The notes under the pieces are model-generated. The model did no database searches, had not been told where the DNA came from, and saw nothing but the letters and a program-made list of their open reading frames with translations. Source: Bugula neritina (taxonomy: Eukaryota > Bryozoa > Gymnolaemata > Cheilostomatida > Bugulidae). Taken from it: a stretch of 64,000 bases of DNA. The stretch covers positions 8,212,698 through 8,276,697 of the forward strand of contig OZ037765.1 in NCBI GenBank assembly GCA_964035545.1, written 5' to 3'. A program made the position numbers and the translations under genes. Shown one piece after another: positions 34,101 to 44,700 of this stretch (position 1 is the first letter of the stretch; the number at the start of each line of letters is the position of its first letter).

Positions 34101-37100
34101 ATTGTATATAATATAATACCAAAGACCATCATTGTGTATAATATAGTACCAAAGACCATCCTTGTATATAATGTAGTACCAAAGACACTTTCTAAAGCTA
34201 ACCTTGACAAGAATCGAAGGAGCGTATCAAGACTCTTCTCATCTCGACCAGCTACTGCAGGCTTTATAACATCTCTACGGATTAGCTCCTCCATTACACT
34301 AACGGTGATTTCCGGATGCTTCATGCACACCTTCGACTGTCAAAGTACAAAGAGCAGATTGTGTACCCAAAATTTTACACAGAATATTGAGATCTAGAAC
34401 TAGAAAGCATAGATAACATCTGATTGTTGGCAACTTTAATAGCTAAAAGGTGTTGATTACCATCTTAACTACTAATATGTTTTAAAATATTTTTAGATCA
34501 GCAATAAATAAATTGAGCCGTTTTTAATGCTCTAAGGGAGCACTGGTGGTCCAGAGATTACAGAAATGGCCTAGTATGACACACTTATACCGGCCCACTG
34601 GTTCCAATCTAGGCAGGGCCACTGGGGTGCTAGGAAGAGCATTCAGTCACAATTGCTCCTGTGCCACAAGAAAAGTCCTGAGAGGCACAACAATTAGTTT
34701 GCTTCAAAACCATCACTATCCAGGATTCTCATTGGAATGATGACGTTAAGGAAATGTGAGTTTTGTTTACAAAAATTAACAAAAAAAAACTCGTAACACA
34801 GGTTATTACCTCTAAAACAGCATCCAATGCTTTAGCATGTTGAAAGCTCTTTAGATATGAATCATATTTGGCTAGATGCTCTTTCCTTTGGTGTTGAATA
34901 ACATGGGCATCCTGCAATACAAACATTAAATGTAATTTATAGCAAGAAAAAAGCATTTGATTCTAAGTCTTCTGGTAATTTATTGTATTACTCGAAAGAT
35001 TGAGATATAGTGATGCTAATGTACACATTTTTATATAAATCAACTAAAAATTACAAAAGCAGATAGCTATGGTCTACAATCAACATTTGTTTTTAATCAT
35101 GTAACAAAAAAAAATGTAATAGACTAGTTAGAGAAAGGACAAACACCGCTAACCTTTGACGGTTTGAAAGAATGCTTTTGTATTTTAAACTGAAATGCTT
35201 TTCTTCGCTTCTCTTGCTTTGTGAGATGAGCATCAATCTTCCTCCTTCTCACCGACAGCATCCCATCAGCCATTCCGACAGCAAATGTTTTATTGTCTTT
35301 CTAGAAAGTTTCCACACACTTAATAAGAAAATGACAGCAGTAATCTTATGACTTTTTTTGGATTTTAACTATGATAAGGCACATAAAATTATATCGCCAT
35401 ACAAGATTCCTCAAATTAAGAGCTGATTTCTTTTTTTAATAATCCTTTCAACATGAAAAAATACACAAACTTACATTTTGCACTTATTTTATATAAACAG
35501 ATATAAACAATAGCTAGGAAAGTTTCTTAAAGAATTTCTATCAATTACTGAACAAGCAAAATTAAACTTAGTGACAAAATCAAAAAATTAGCTGCATTTA
35601 TTATATGCTTACATAGATGCAAGGCAAAATTTTAATTTCAAGTATATTTTTGCTATATAGCTATTCATCGTTTCCTCTTTAGAAAGACAACCCTCAATTA
35701 ATTTTGCAAACAAGTATCTAACAAATATTTTTATTCCTAAAACTTCTGCTGTGAATATTTCAATTTTTCCTCACATGTAAAAGTTTGATAATTCACTATA
35801 TGTAACATTTTAGCGGCACTATTTGAACTTTTAGATTTTTTATCGATTAAAAAATAGATAATTGTTGATAAGAATACATACAGAACAGCCCATACTCAAT
35901 ACTGGTGCTGGGAAATCTAATGAATGCACCACTTGATATGTTGAGCTATCATAGATTTTCACATGCCTGCAAAATTCCAAGGAGTGAATTAATTTATAGA
36001 AGGATTCTACAGCAAACTATTAAATGTGCTTCAAAAAAATTTAGGAACATGTAATGCAAAAATTACTACCAAGTGGCTATGGTTTTGGAGAAGCGCAATA
36101 TGAAGCCAACTTAAAAAAACCGTATAGCAGGCAAGCTGAAATAGAGAAATGAACGACTTTAGTAAGCTACAGCCCACAGACATTTACCTATCCAATCCAC
36201 CAGTGAGAAGTCTTTTCCCACCCTGAGCAAATGTCAAACATGTGACAGTCTTATGGTGGTTGGTGAGCTCCATGAGCAGTTTCCCTCCGGCCAGCGAATC
36301 CCAAACTCTCACATAATTCCCTCCTAAAAATACCAGTCGTTGTGATGAAAATAACAGAAGGCATGGTGAATAAATTACATAGTGCATAGTCACAGGCACA
36401 CGCACATAACTTGTAAATGGAAACTATTTGGGAGATAACAGGTTTTATTATAATTTGTTAAATTTAGTTTAATTCATATTTATCTAATTAATAAATACAT
36501 TATTATAGCAGCTAAATCTTCAATATGACACTTGAAGCACTGACCAGCGGTGAAAAAGACAGTCCCAGTGTTAAACATGAGTACATCCTCTATGGGGGCT
36601 CCATGGTGCACAGTCTGTACACAGGACTGGGTTCTTAAATCAAACAACTTGGCTGTTTGGTCGTAACTTCCTGTAACACATTATGATAATCTTTGAGAAA
36701 GCTATCTATAGAACACAATGTTGTTTTAGCATACTAGGTATACACTACATCTCCATGCTCCGTAGTATGCGAATAAACTTTTTATTCTGTGCATAGAGCC
36801 AGCATCAATCGAATGAAACTACAATCATAGGAACGTGCAGTATATCATTCAATGGATTCATATGAGCATCCCATACGAATCCATTTGATGCATAGAGCAC
36901 AAAGAATCAGTAGATTTTATTCAACAACCAAGCTTCACAAAATATGAAAAATAATGCCCTTTATTGGACATATTTTTTTCCTTGTAACTTTGACAGATGA
37001 CAAAGGATTTGATTGATAGTATTCAACAAACCTTCAATTTAATGAAGTCTTCAAGAAACATAACGTAGAGCTCACCTGTTAGCAAGATATCTTTGGCAGA

Positions 37101-39359
37101 GGGATTTACAGCACAACTCCTAACACTGTCCTGAAAAGATACAGAGTATAAGATATAAGAAAGCAATCATAACACACATATAATATACCCATCACTGGGG
37201 TCACATTGAAGAGATGGCTAAACTATGCTGCCAAGTGCAATGCCTGATTGCAACACAGAAGTCACCTTGTGTTCTTTGAGTGTCAGAATCTTTTGACCTT
37301 CTGCGATATCCCAGAGTATTGAGGTCTGGTCATTGCTGCAGCTGATGACTCTGTAGCCATCCGTTAGAAAGTCCGCTGCATGCACAGCACTGAAACATAA
37401 CAACTAACTATACATGCATTCAGATGCCAACCTTCGTAAAAAATTCAAGTTAGACTTATTCCAGGCAAACTGATTTTCAGCCTAAATATTTTACAGCCTA
37501 AGATTGACTTGCAACAGGTTTCCAGGCTAGGTTTGTATCTACATTTTTGTAGACACTAGCTACATTTACATTTTTGGGCTAGTAAATAGATGAAACAGTG
37601 TTTCATACAACAAGAATGCATTGAAAAACCACAGGTATCAAGAAAAGGTCTGTGTGGCTGTTTATACTTTCTCACCTCCAATGACCCCGGAGCATGCGCA
37701 AGCAAGATTTACTCTCTATATTATACAGTTTCACCAGTCCGGCTTCTGTGCCAGTTGCCAAAATTTTCCCATCTTTACGGTAACGACCACACAACACATT
37801 CTCCTTGAACTTTGAAAATGTCTTGACAATTTGATTTGTTTGACAACTATATATTTGTATCTAAAATGGAGAATATCAACGGTAAACTAAACTACTGCAC
37901 TCAAAGTGGAAAAATTGAGAAAATATCAACAAAATAGTTTATTGAATGCTTACAAAAGCATTTTTGTCTAAAACAATGCTAGGGATATATAAATATAAAG
38001 CAAACCCTGGATGAACTTGCTACTGCATACTGATATGGTTCGGTTGGTGAGAAGTTGACATCTATTATAGGACCATATTCCTTTTTTGTGATAGGAAACT
38101 GCAAAACAGGAAATGGCAAACAATTGGTGAAATATCTTTCATGAACATAATAAGCAGAAGATACAAATTCAAGTAATGGATATAACAGGATGTTTATGAG
38201 ATTTTAAAGCCCACATAGTTAACACAAGTTAAAAGAATGGGCAGAAGAAAAGTTTGCACATTAATCACCTCCCTAAACTGGAAAAATTGAAATTTCAGTT
38301 TAACTATTTAAAGAGAGTTAAATTCATTTTTTTTATTTCAACAAAGAAATTTTTGAATAATTATTAATTTCTTAATACATTAGAAATACTAAGATCGAAA
38401 ACTTAAAGCGATTTTCTTTTTATGTTTCAAGTGCCACAGTATTTTAATGGCCTCTTGACTACCATTATTATTTATTTGTTATCGCATACATTAATTTTGA
38501 GTATTAGTGAATAAATATAATAATAATCCCAACTTAATAATGATATTGATTATCACAACCATTTACTATTACTATTAGTATTAGTATTAGTATAAGTATT
38601 AGTATGAAATACTTTCAAGTGCAAGTCGAACTCAATTGAAAATTTACTAGAGTTGATTCATAGTAAAACTATAAGAATTACTATGAGTATTAGTATGAGT
38701 TATACAGGTAATGTTAATGTTATACTTATAGAGTTATACTATAAATATAAAGCAAAATGATAAGCTTAAGGCTAAGCAATAAAGCTCAAAGGCAAGCATT
38801 GCTTGGCTTGTGCCGTGGCACTCAACAATAACTCATAAGTACTATAACTACTAGTATTAGTCACTCACTGTGACTGATTGGGTCATTAAGTTTACCTTAA
38901 AGTTAAAGTTTAAGAATAAAATTATTTGTACGACTAATAGTAATACTAAGAGTAAGAGTAAGTATTCGTATTACAAAGACTAAGTTAGTAAGTAAAACGT
39001 CAAACTAAATACTAGGATTTAAAAAAATGACCAGGGGCTGCTGAGAGTTTCAGAATCAGTGTTAGACTGAGACTGAGTCACAGTGAGTGTGACAGTGTGA
39101 GACTGAGTCAGTGAGTGTTCGTGGGACTTAAAGTTAAAGTTGAAACTGAAAGTGAAACTTTTACTTTGAGTAACTTTGAGGTAAACTTTAACAAGGACAG
39201 CACTGTTTTATAAAGTAGACAGCCATTTTTCTAAAAATGTATTAACTAGACCTCGAATGAATCCCAAAATTGGGTATCTTTCGTGAAAGAGCTAGAAACA
39301 GGCTTCGGTTGTGATCTGATTATTGTCTTCTTGAAACTCGTGGGTGCAGGTGCCGCCAT
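31159..39359 (-). CDS. UTP15: U3 snoRNP-associated WD40 protein Utp15 (complete)
   Basis: Utp15 belongs to the t-UTP/UTP-A part of the small-subunit processome and links rDNA transcription to 18S pre-rRNA processing in the nucleolus. Thirteen exons on the minus strand join in phase to about 524 residues (human 518): 39359-39252, 38098-38006, 37860-37676, 37389-37266, 37130-37076, 36670-36545, 36323-36188, 35966-35882, 35300-35154, 34911-34810, 34336-34203, 33089-33031, 31379-31159. Key blocks: FWDSFE, YGPIIDVNFSP, YQYAVASSSRI, the WD repeats (LWDIAEGQKI, SYDQTAKLFDLRT, VRVWDSLAGGKLL, NHHKTVTCL, GGLDR), the KHPEITVSVMEEL and AGRDEKSLDTLL blocks, and the C-terminal YEEQLMQLLGTMD. The intron 1 donor is GTCTAG, a weak but legal site. 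The gene is convergent with the coiled-coil gene. Confidence 0.95.
33901..34186. repeat. 30-bp minisatellite in UTP15 intron 11
   Basis: About 9.5 head-to-tail units of exactly 30 bp, consensus around ATAGTACCAAAGACCATCAT plus TGTATATAAT. They differ by single bases (TACAT/TATAT, ACTATC/ACCATC). The last partial unit stops 17 bases from the splice donor of exon 11. Because 30 is a multiple of three, frames on both strands stay open. Confidence 0.95.
34536..34746 (+). mobile_element. tRNA-derived SINE, copy 2, in UTP15 intron 10
   Basis: The head GGGAGCACTGGTGGTCCAGAG resembles an A box, and CTGGTTCCAATC about 45 bases on fits a B box. The body AGGAAGAGCATTCAGTCACA then ATTGCTCCTGTGCC and the tail CAAAACC…CTATCCAGGATTCTCA match copy 1. 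It is in reverse orientation to UTP15. Confidence 0.78.
38540..39190. repeat. Cryptic simple-repeat block in UTP15 intron 1
   Basis: Successive runs of ATTAGTATTAGTATAAG, then TATACTTATAGAG, then GTAAGTATTCGTATTAC, then GAGACTGAGTCACAGTGAGT, then GTTAAAGTTGAAACTGAAAG. Composition drifts from one motif to the next within a few dozen bases. Confidence 0.6.
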
Positions 39360-40442
39360 ATTTATTCATAACAACCACTTATAATAATTCTATTTTGTCC
39401 AGTATTGAAGCAAACAGTAATGTACTAGAGCTCATTGGCTCTGTCAAATTATTTCCTTTTTCTAGCGTGATAGAAACAGCTTGAAACAGCACAAAGTTGG
39501 TGGTTGAGTACAGTGGTTCGAGTTTAGACAACGATGTCTTTGCAAATACTGCTTTGCAATAACTTTCAATTTTGTGCTGCTCTTAGCAACTGGTTTATGT
39601 AGTCGCCTTCAAAAATTATAATCGCGGCTTTCAAAAACAACAAGCGAGCTAACGAGTGATTTTATTCAGCTCTCGGCCTCCTGAATGAAGTTAGCATTTT
39701 GTCGAGACGAGGCTACGGTGTTTTTTGTTGTAATAAGTAATACTAATAATAATAATATTAATATTATTATACCGACGGCTCACCCGACCAGGTCACTAAA
39801 CTGGATTAGTCATTCACTAATTATCATTGGTTTTGATTAAATCATTAATCATTGAATTTAATGATCAAATTCAATGAGTAGCCAGTCTGAGTCTCAGTCT
39901 GAGTCTTGTAATGTGAATAATAACGTAAAGTGAAACTAAAATAAAGAAAATTATTATTATTATTAATAAAATTAAATATCTACTTAATCTTATGTCTTCT
40001 ACTTCTAGTTGAGTAGTTGAAGTTTAACTTCAACTTGAACTTCAAGTTTATAAATAATAAATATTAATATAATTACTAAATCTAATACTAATACTAATAG
40101 TAATATTAATATTATCTATAAGTATATTATTATAATATTAATAACTCATTTTCAAATTGAACCTTTAAGGTTGACTCATATTCATAACTGTTTTACTTTT
40201 AGTTTATTATAAAACTGAAAGTAAAAGTTCAATTGAATTATTATTTAATTAATAAATTATATTAATTTTATATAATATTAATATTATTATTTATTATAAT
40301 AAATCATTAATGAATTTATGAAATTAATAATGATTATAGTAATTATTCTATATACATTAATATATTTGAGTTGAACTTGAAGCTCACTTCAAATTGAAAT
40401 TAAAATTCAAAATGGTGCAACAAGTACAACTAGTAGTACTAC
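39360..40442. other. Upstream region of UTP15 with simple repeats, left flank of retrotransposon B
   Basis: The first about 350 bp should hold the UTP15 promoter and 5' UTR. From about 39720 the DNA becomes simple-repeat-rich (AATAATATTAATATTA; CAGTCTGAGTCTCAGTCTGA; ACTAATACTAATAGTAATA). The last bases, …GTACTAC, contain the CTAC target duplication. Confidence 0.5.
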
Positions 40443-40748
40443 TGTGGTGGTTCGTGGAACTACCAGCAGCACAACATGTAGGGTCGCGTAATTGACCCGG
40501 AACAATGGATAGCCAATTAGCGTAGTTGATAGTTAGCAGCAATTGTAGTTTCCCGCTGCTAACTCAGTCGAAGCTAGAGTGTGAAATAGATTAGATGTAT
40601 AACTTGTTGGAAATAATGTATCGTGTTTTTATAATGTATAGTTGTGTATAAAATATACTCGTTCACTCGACTTATCCTGGTGCAGTTCTATAGTAGATAA
40701 ATAGACTCTCTGGATAGCACATCAACCCTAAATCTGAAAATCTTAACA
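40443..40748 (+). repeat. 5' LTR of copy B
   Basis: 306 bp, TGTGGTGG…CTTAACA. A TATAAAATA box (about 40648-40656) lies in the second half. It appears identical to the LTR at 47647. Confidence 0.95.
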
Positions 40749-40766
40749 GTGGTGGCAGCGGTGGGA
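40749..40766 (+). other. Primer-binding site of copy B (tRNA-Leu)
   Basis: GTGGTGGCAGCGGTGGGA directly follows the LTR; it is complementary to the CCA-tailed 3' end of tRNA-Leu(AAG/UAG) and identical to the site in copy A. Confidence 0.8.
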
Positions 40767-40779
40767 TAGTGCATCCAAG

Positions 40780-41733
40780 ATGGAGACTGAAAATGCTGGA
40801 ACTCAACCACCGGCAATCGAAGGTGAGCGTAGAGACAATGCTGTAGAGACAATGCCTGTTAACCATGTAGTAGAAGAGCAAAGGGTTCCGCGAGAACTAG
40901 CTGAAGACCGCTACAGGTTAAAGGCGCCCACCTTCACGGGTGAAGAGGAGGTGGAACAATTTATCCAAGAGTTTAGCGACGTAATGGACGTCGCTCAGTG
41001 GCCCCCTAGGGTGGCCCTGCTGAAGCTTAGAATGGCATTGATGGACAAAGCCAAGCCCTATGGGCTGGGCGTAGACATTGATAATATCTTTGCTTCTCTG
41101 CGGGCCCGCTTTGGCCTCTCTGCTACAGATGCCAGGGCCCGATTGCAGAGGTTGCGGCGTGATCCCCGCACCCCGCTGCGGGAGCATGCCGCCGCGGTCA
41201 TGAAGCTGGCACAGATCGCGTACAGCGACTTGCCCCCAGTCAACCGCGAGAGGTACACCCTCGACGCTTTCATAGCATCTGTCGACGATCTGGGTCTCCA
41301 CCACCAGTTTCTAGCTAGGGGAGTCACCACCGTTGAAGATGCCCTGACTGAGGGGGAAGCTTACCTCCTAGCTAATCAAATGCATAAAAGTCGCGGAAGC
41401 TCCCGCCAAGTGGAGATAGACCGCGCAGACACGGCCGCGGCACAAGGGGAGGAAACCCCCGCCGCGGCTGCCGTGTCCCAGTTGGCGACGGCATCAAAAG
41501 TCACTCAACTGACGGACATGCTAGCCCAGCTGATAGCAACACTGACACCACAAAACCCAGTGAGTACCGCCCCTGAGCCCATGCGGCCATCGGCGCCGCC
41601 ACAGGGAGAAACAGTCAGTTTTTGCTGGGAGTGCGGAAATCAAGGACATTTCCGCCGATATTGTCCCTTCCTAAATCAGGGGTTAAACTACCGCGGCCCG
41701 CAGATGTTCCCACCTTCCGCGGGCCGACGATGA
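40780..41733 (+). CDS. gag: Gag of copy B (capsid plus CCHC nucleocapsid)
   Basis: 317 codons from ATG 40780 to TGA 41731-41733. The capsid region is EEVEQFIQEFSDVMDVAQWP, LKLRMAL, AKPYG, SLRARFGLS, AYSDLP and LGLHHQFLARGVTT. The C-terminus has a perfect retroviral zinc knuckle C282-x2-C285-x4-H290-x4-C295. It overlaps pol by about 110 bases. A splice-donor-like G|GTGAGC lies at codon 15 (GT at 40823), and a -1 slippery site lies at 41682. Gag would assemble the particle and package element RNA. Confidence 0.93.
   Translation: METENAGTQPPAIEGERRDNAVETMPVNHVVEEQRVPRELAEDRYRLKAPTFTGEEEVEQFIQEFSDVMDVAQWPPRVALLKLRMALMDKAKPYGLGVDIDNIFASLRARFGLSATDARARLQRLRRDPRTPLREHAAAVMKLAQIAYSDLPPVNRERYTLDAFIASVDDLGLHHQFLARGVTTVEDALTEGEAYLLANQMHKSRGSSRQVEIDRADTAAAQGEETPAAAAVSQLATASKVTQLTDMLAQLIATLTPQNPVSTAPEPMRPSAPPQGETVSFCWECGNQGHFRRYCPFLNQGLNYRGPQMFPPSAGRR
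40823..40828 (+). promoter_or_regulatory. Candidate 5' splice site for an ORF3 subgenomic mRNA
   Basis: GAAG|GTGAGC inside gag codon 15, close to consensus. Copy A has the same G|GTGAGC at gag codon 11. The donor leaves phase 1, which matches the acceptor at 46567. Confidence 0.5.
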
Positions 41734-44700
41734 AACCTCTAGGGAAGAAGAAACGCAGGTCACCTAGACGGGTACCGCGTACTGGCAACCAACAGTGGCA
41801 ACAGCCACGACGGACCAGCAAGGGGCTTCGCCCCGCGGCTGCCTTTTCTATGCCCCTTCACAACAGATTCACAGGGCTACAAGTCCAAGAATCTGGATGG
41901 GAGCACACAAAGGTAGCTGAGAATCTAGCCTCGGCACCCCCGAGGCCTACCTATCACCGCCCCAAGAGACCTCCTTCGCGACCCAAAGTGAGGGAGGTAC
42001 TCCCTGCGAGAGTAAGGCCTGAAGGGAGAGTTCAGGTGCAGCCCCATGGGAACAGCTATTTCTTGCCCGGTAAACTGGAAGGCAAAGCTGTTACTTTTCT
42101 CATTGATTCGGGCTGTACCACAAACCTCTTAAGCCGCCAACTCTTCGACACCCTCAGCGCTAGGGTCAGGGGCGAGATGGAAGCATACGAAGGGGAATAC
42201 GGCACCCTAGCTGACGGGTCGTGCCTTCCTTTCTATGGTATAATTGAGCTGACGGGACGAGTCCGCGATCAAACGATCCAAGAGACGTTCATCGTCAGTC
42301 AGCTCAAGGAGGATGCTATCCTCGGGATGCCGTTCCTTAAACGGCACGGATGTCACATAGATTTTAGCAGATCTGCAATGATGATGTCCGGGCGGGAACT
42401 CGCCTGCGTCGACAAGTTCGGCCGCCCTTTAGTAGGAGGTGTGCAAGTGGTACGCAACCGTACCATACCAGGCCGCTCCCGGGCTACCATTCACTGCAGG
42501 GTGAATAGTAGCCGGATCTCTGGACTCGGGGTGGTTGAAGGCGCGCACGAAAAGATCCAACTTGCCAGCAGTCTGAATCAGCTGACTGAGCAAGGGGAGA
42601 TCTTAGTGCAGTGCGTCAACCCCTTTACCGAGCCTATCAAGCTCCCGGCTGGGTCGATGCTGGGCCGTTTTCACTCTGTTCAGGAGGGAGACGTAGGCCC
42701 GTCGCTGGGTGATGCGACAGAGGCACTCCCTCGACACCCTATTCAGGGACGAGGGGCAGTCCCCGCACATCTCCGGGAGTTATATGAAACAGCCAGTGGC
42801 GGCTGCGCGAGTAACCGGGAACGCCAAGCTATGGCTAAGTTACTACGCGACTACGGTGATGTGTTCAGCAGCGGGGAGCATGACGTGGGACTGACTGGAA
42901 TTGTCAGACACGAAATACCGCTGACTGCAGGGACAGTCCCTGTCCGGCAGCCCACCCGCAGGTTGGGGCCGGAGAAAGAGAAGGAGGTTAGCCGACAAGT
43001 ACGGGATTTTCTGGACCGGGGACTGATAGAGCCCACCCATAGTGCGTGGAGCTCGCCAGTCGTACTGGTCCGGAAGAAAGACGGCAGTTGGCGGTTCTGT
43101 GTGGACTACCGCAAACTCAATAGCGTAACCATACAGGACGCCTACCCTCTACCTCGTATTGACGAGTCATTGGACGCCCTAGCCGGCAGCAAGTACTTCA
43201 GTGCGTTAGACTTGCTAAGCGGCTATTGGCAAGTTCCTCTGAGTCCCGACGCCCAGGAGAAAGCGGCGTTTATCACACGGGACGGTTTGTGGAAGTGGAA
43301 GGTGTTGCCCTTCGGGTTAACCTCCGCCCCAGCCACCTTCCAGAGGCTGATGGAACAAGTCCTTAGCGGACTCCATTGGAAGACACTGCTGGTCTACCTC
43401 GATGATGTCATCGTAATCTCTCCAGACTTCGAGACACATGTCAGTCGTCTGCAGGAGGTTTTCGAGAGACTCCGAGGTGCCGGTCTTAAGCTCAAACCTT
43501 CCAAGTGCGCTCTATTGCAGCCGGAGGTCAAGTACCTGGGGCACGTTGTCGGTCGAAACGGCGTGGCAACGGATCCCGAAAAGGTACGGGCAGTAGAAGA
43601 CTGGGTCACCCCCCAAGACTTGACCGGACTCCGGGCTTTCTTGGGGCTGGTAGGGTATTACAGGCAATACATACCAGACTTTGCGGGCATAGCCCAGCCG
43701 TTAAACCGGCTCACCGCAAAGGGAGTGACGTGGCAGTGGACTCCAGTCGAACAAGGAGCGTTCGACCGCCTCAAGGGCTGCCTACTAACGGCGCCCATCT
43801 TGGCCTACCCAGACCCCACTCTGGAGTACATCCTTGACACGGACGCCAGTGACCAGAATGTTGGCGCTGTACTGTCACAAGTGCAGGAAGGCCGAGAGGT
43901 AGTAGTAGCCTACTACAGCAAGTCTCTCTCACCCGCTGAACGAAATTACTGCACTACCCGCAAGGAGCTGCTGGCAGTAATCAAGTCAGTGAAGCACTTC
44001 AGACCATACCTATATGGCAGGAAGTTCCGGCTGCGTACGGATCATGCCTCGCTGATCTGGTTGTGCAGGAGAGCAGAGCCCTCTAGTCAGGTCGCCCGGT
44101 GGCTCGAAATCCTAGCTGAATTCTCGTACCGGATCGAACACCGACCGGGCAAAAGACACAGCAATGCGGATGGGTTGAGTCGCCGACCTGACGGAGGTTG
44201 CAAACAGTGTCTCAACATCGAAAGGAGGGATGGAGGTCCCCCACGATGCGAGTTGGAGACGCTGGCTCATCACGGAGCACCGTTTGATTGGGATCAAGGT
44301 CAACTCAGGCAAAGAGTTGATGAGTCCCCGGAGGATGTACAAAACCTCCGCGCCAACCCTGTACTGGCCGGTAATGTTCGAGAGCTGAAGAAGCTCCAAG
44401 AAGAGCTGCCTGGAGTCGTGGCAGACATATACCGGGCCAAAAGGGAAGGGCGACGACCCAGCGAGGAACGCATACGACAGGGATGCGCCGAGTTCCGGCT
44501 ATACTGTCAGCGTTGGGACTCGCTGCGGATCGGGCAGGATGGGTTGCTAACCATCTCTCTAGCTGCCAGCGGCAGACATCCGGAAAGGAAGAGGGTAGTC
44601 TGCCCCACAGCCATCCGCCGTGAGTTGATTTGGGATACTCACAAGCAGACCCACGCAGGGGTCAAGCGAGTGATGTCCAAATTACGACTTCGGTGGTATT

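Noticed and set aside
33894-34397. 167-codon ORF of VPKTIIV repeats on the plus strand
   Set aside because: It is a by-product of a 30-bp minisatellite lying in a UTP15 intron; both strands are open for the same reason.
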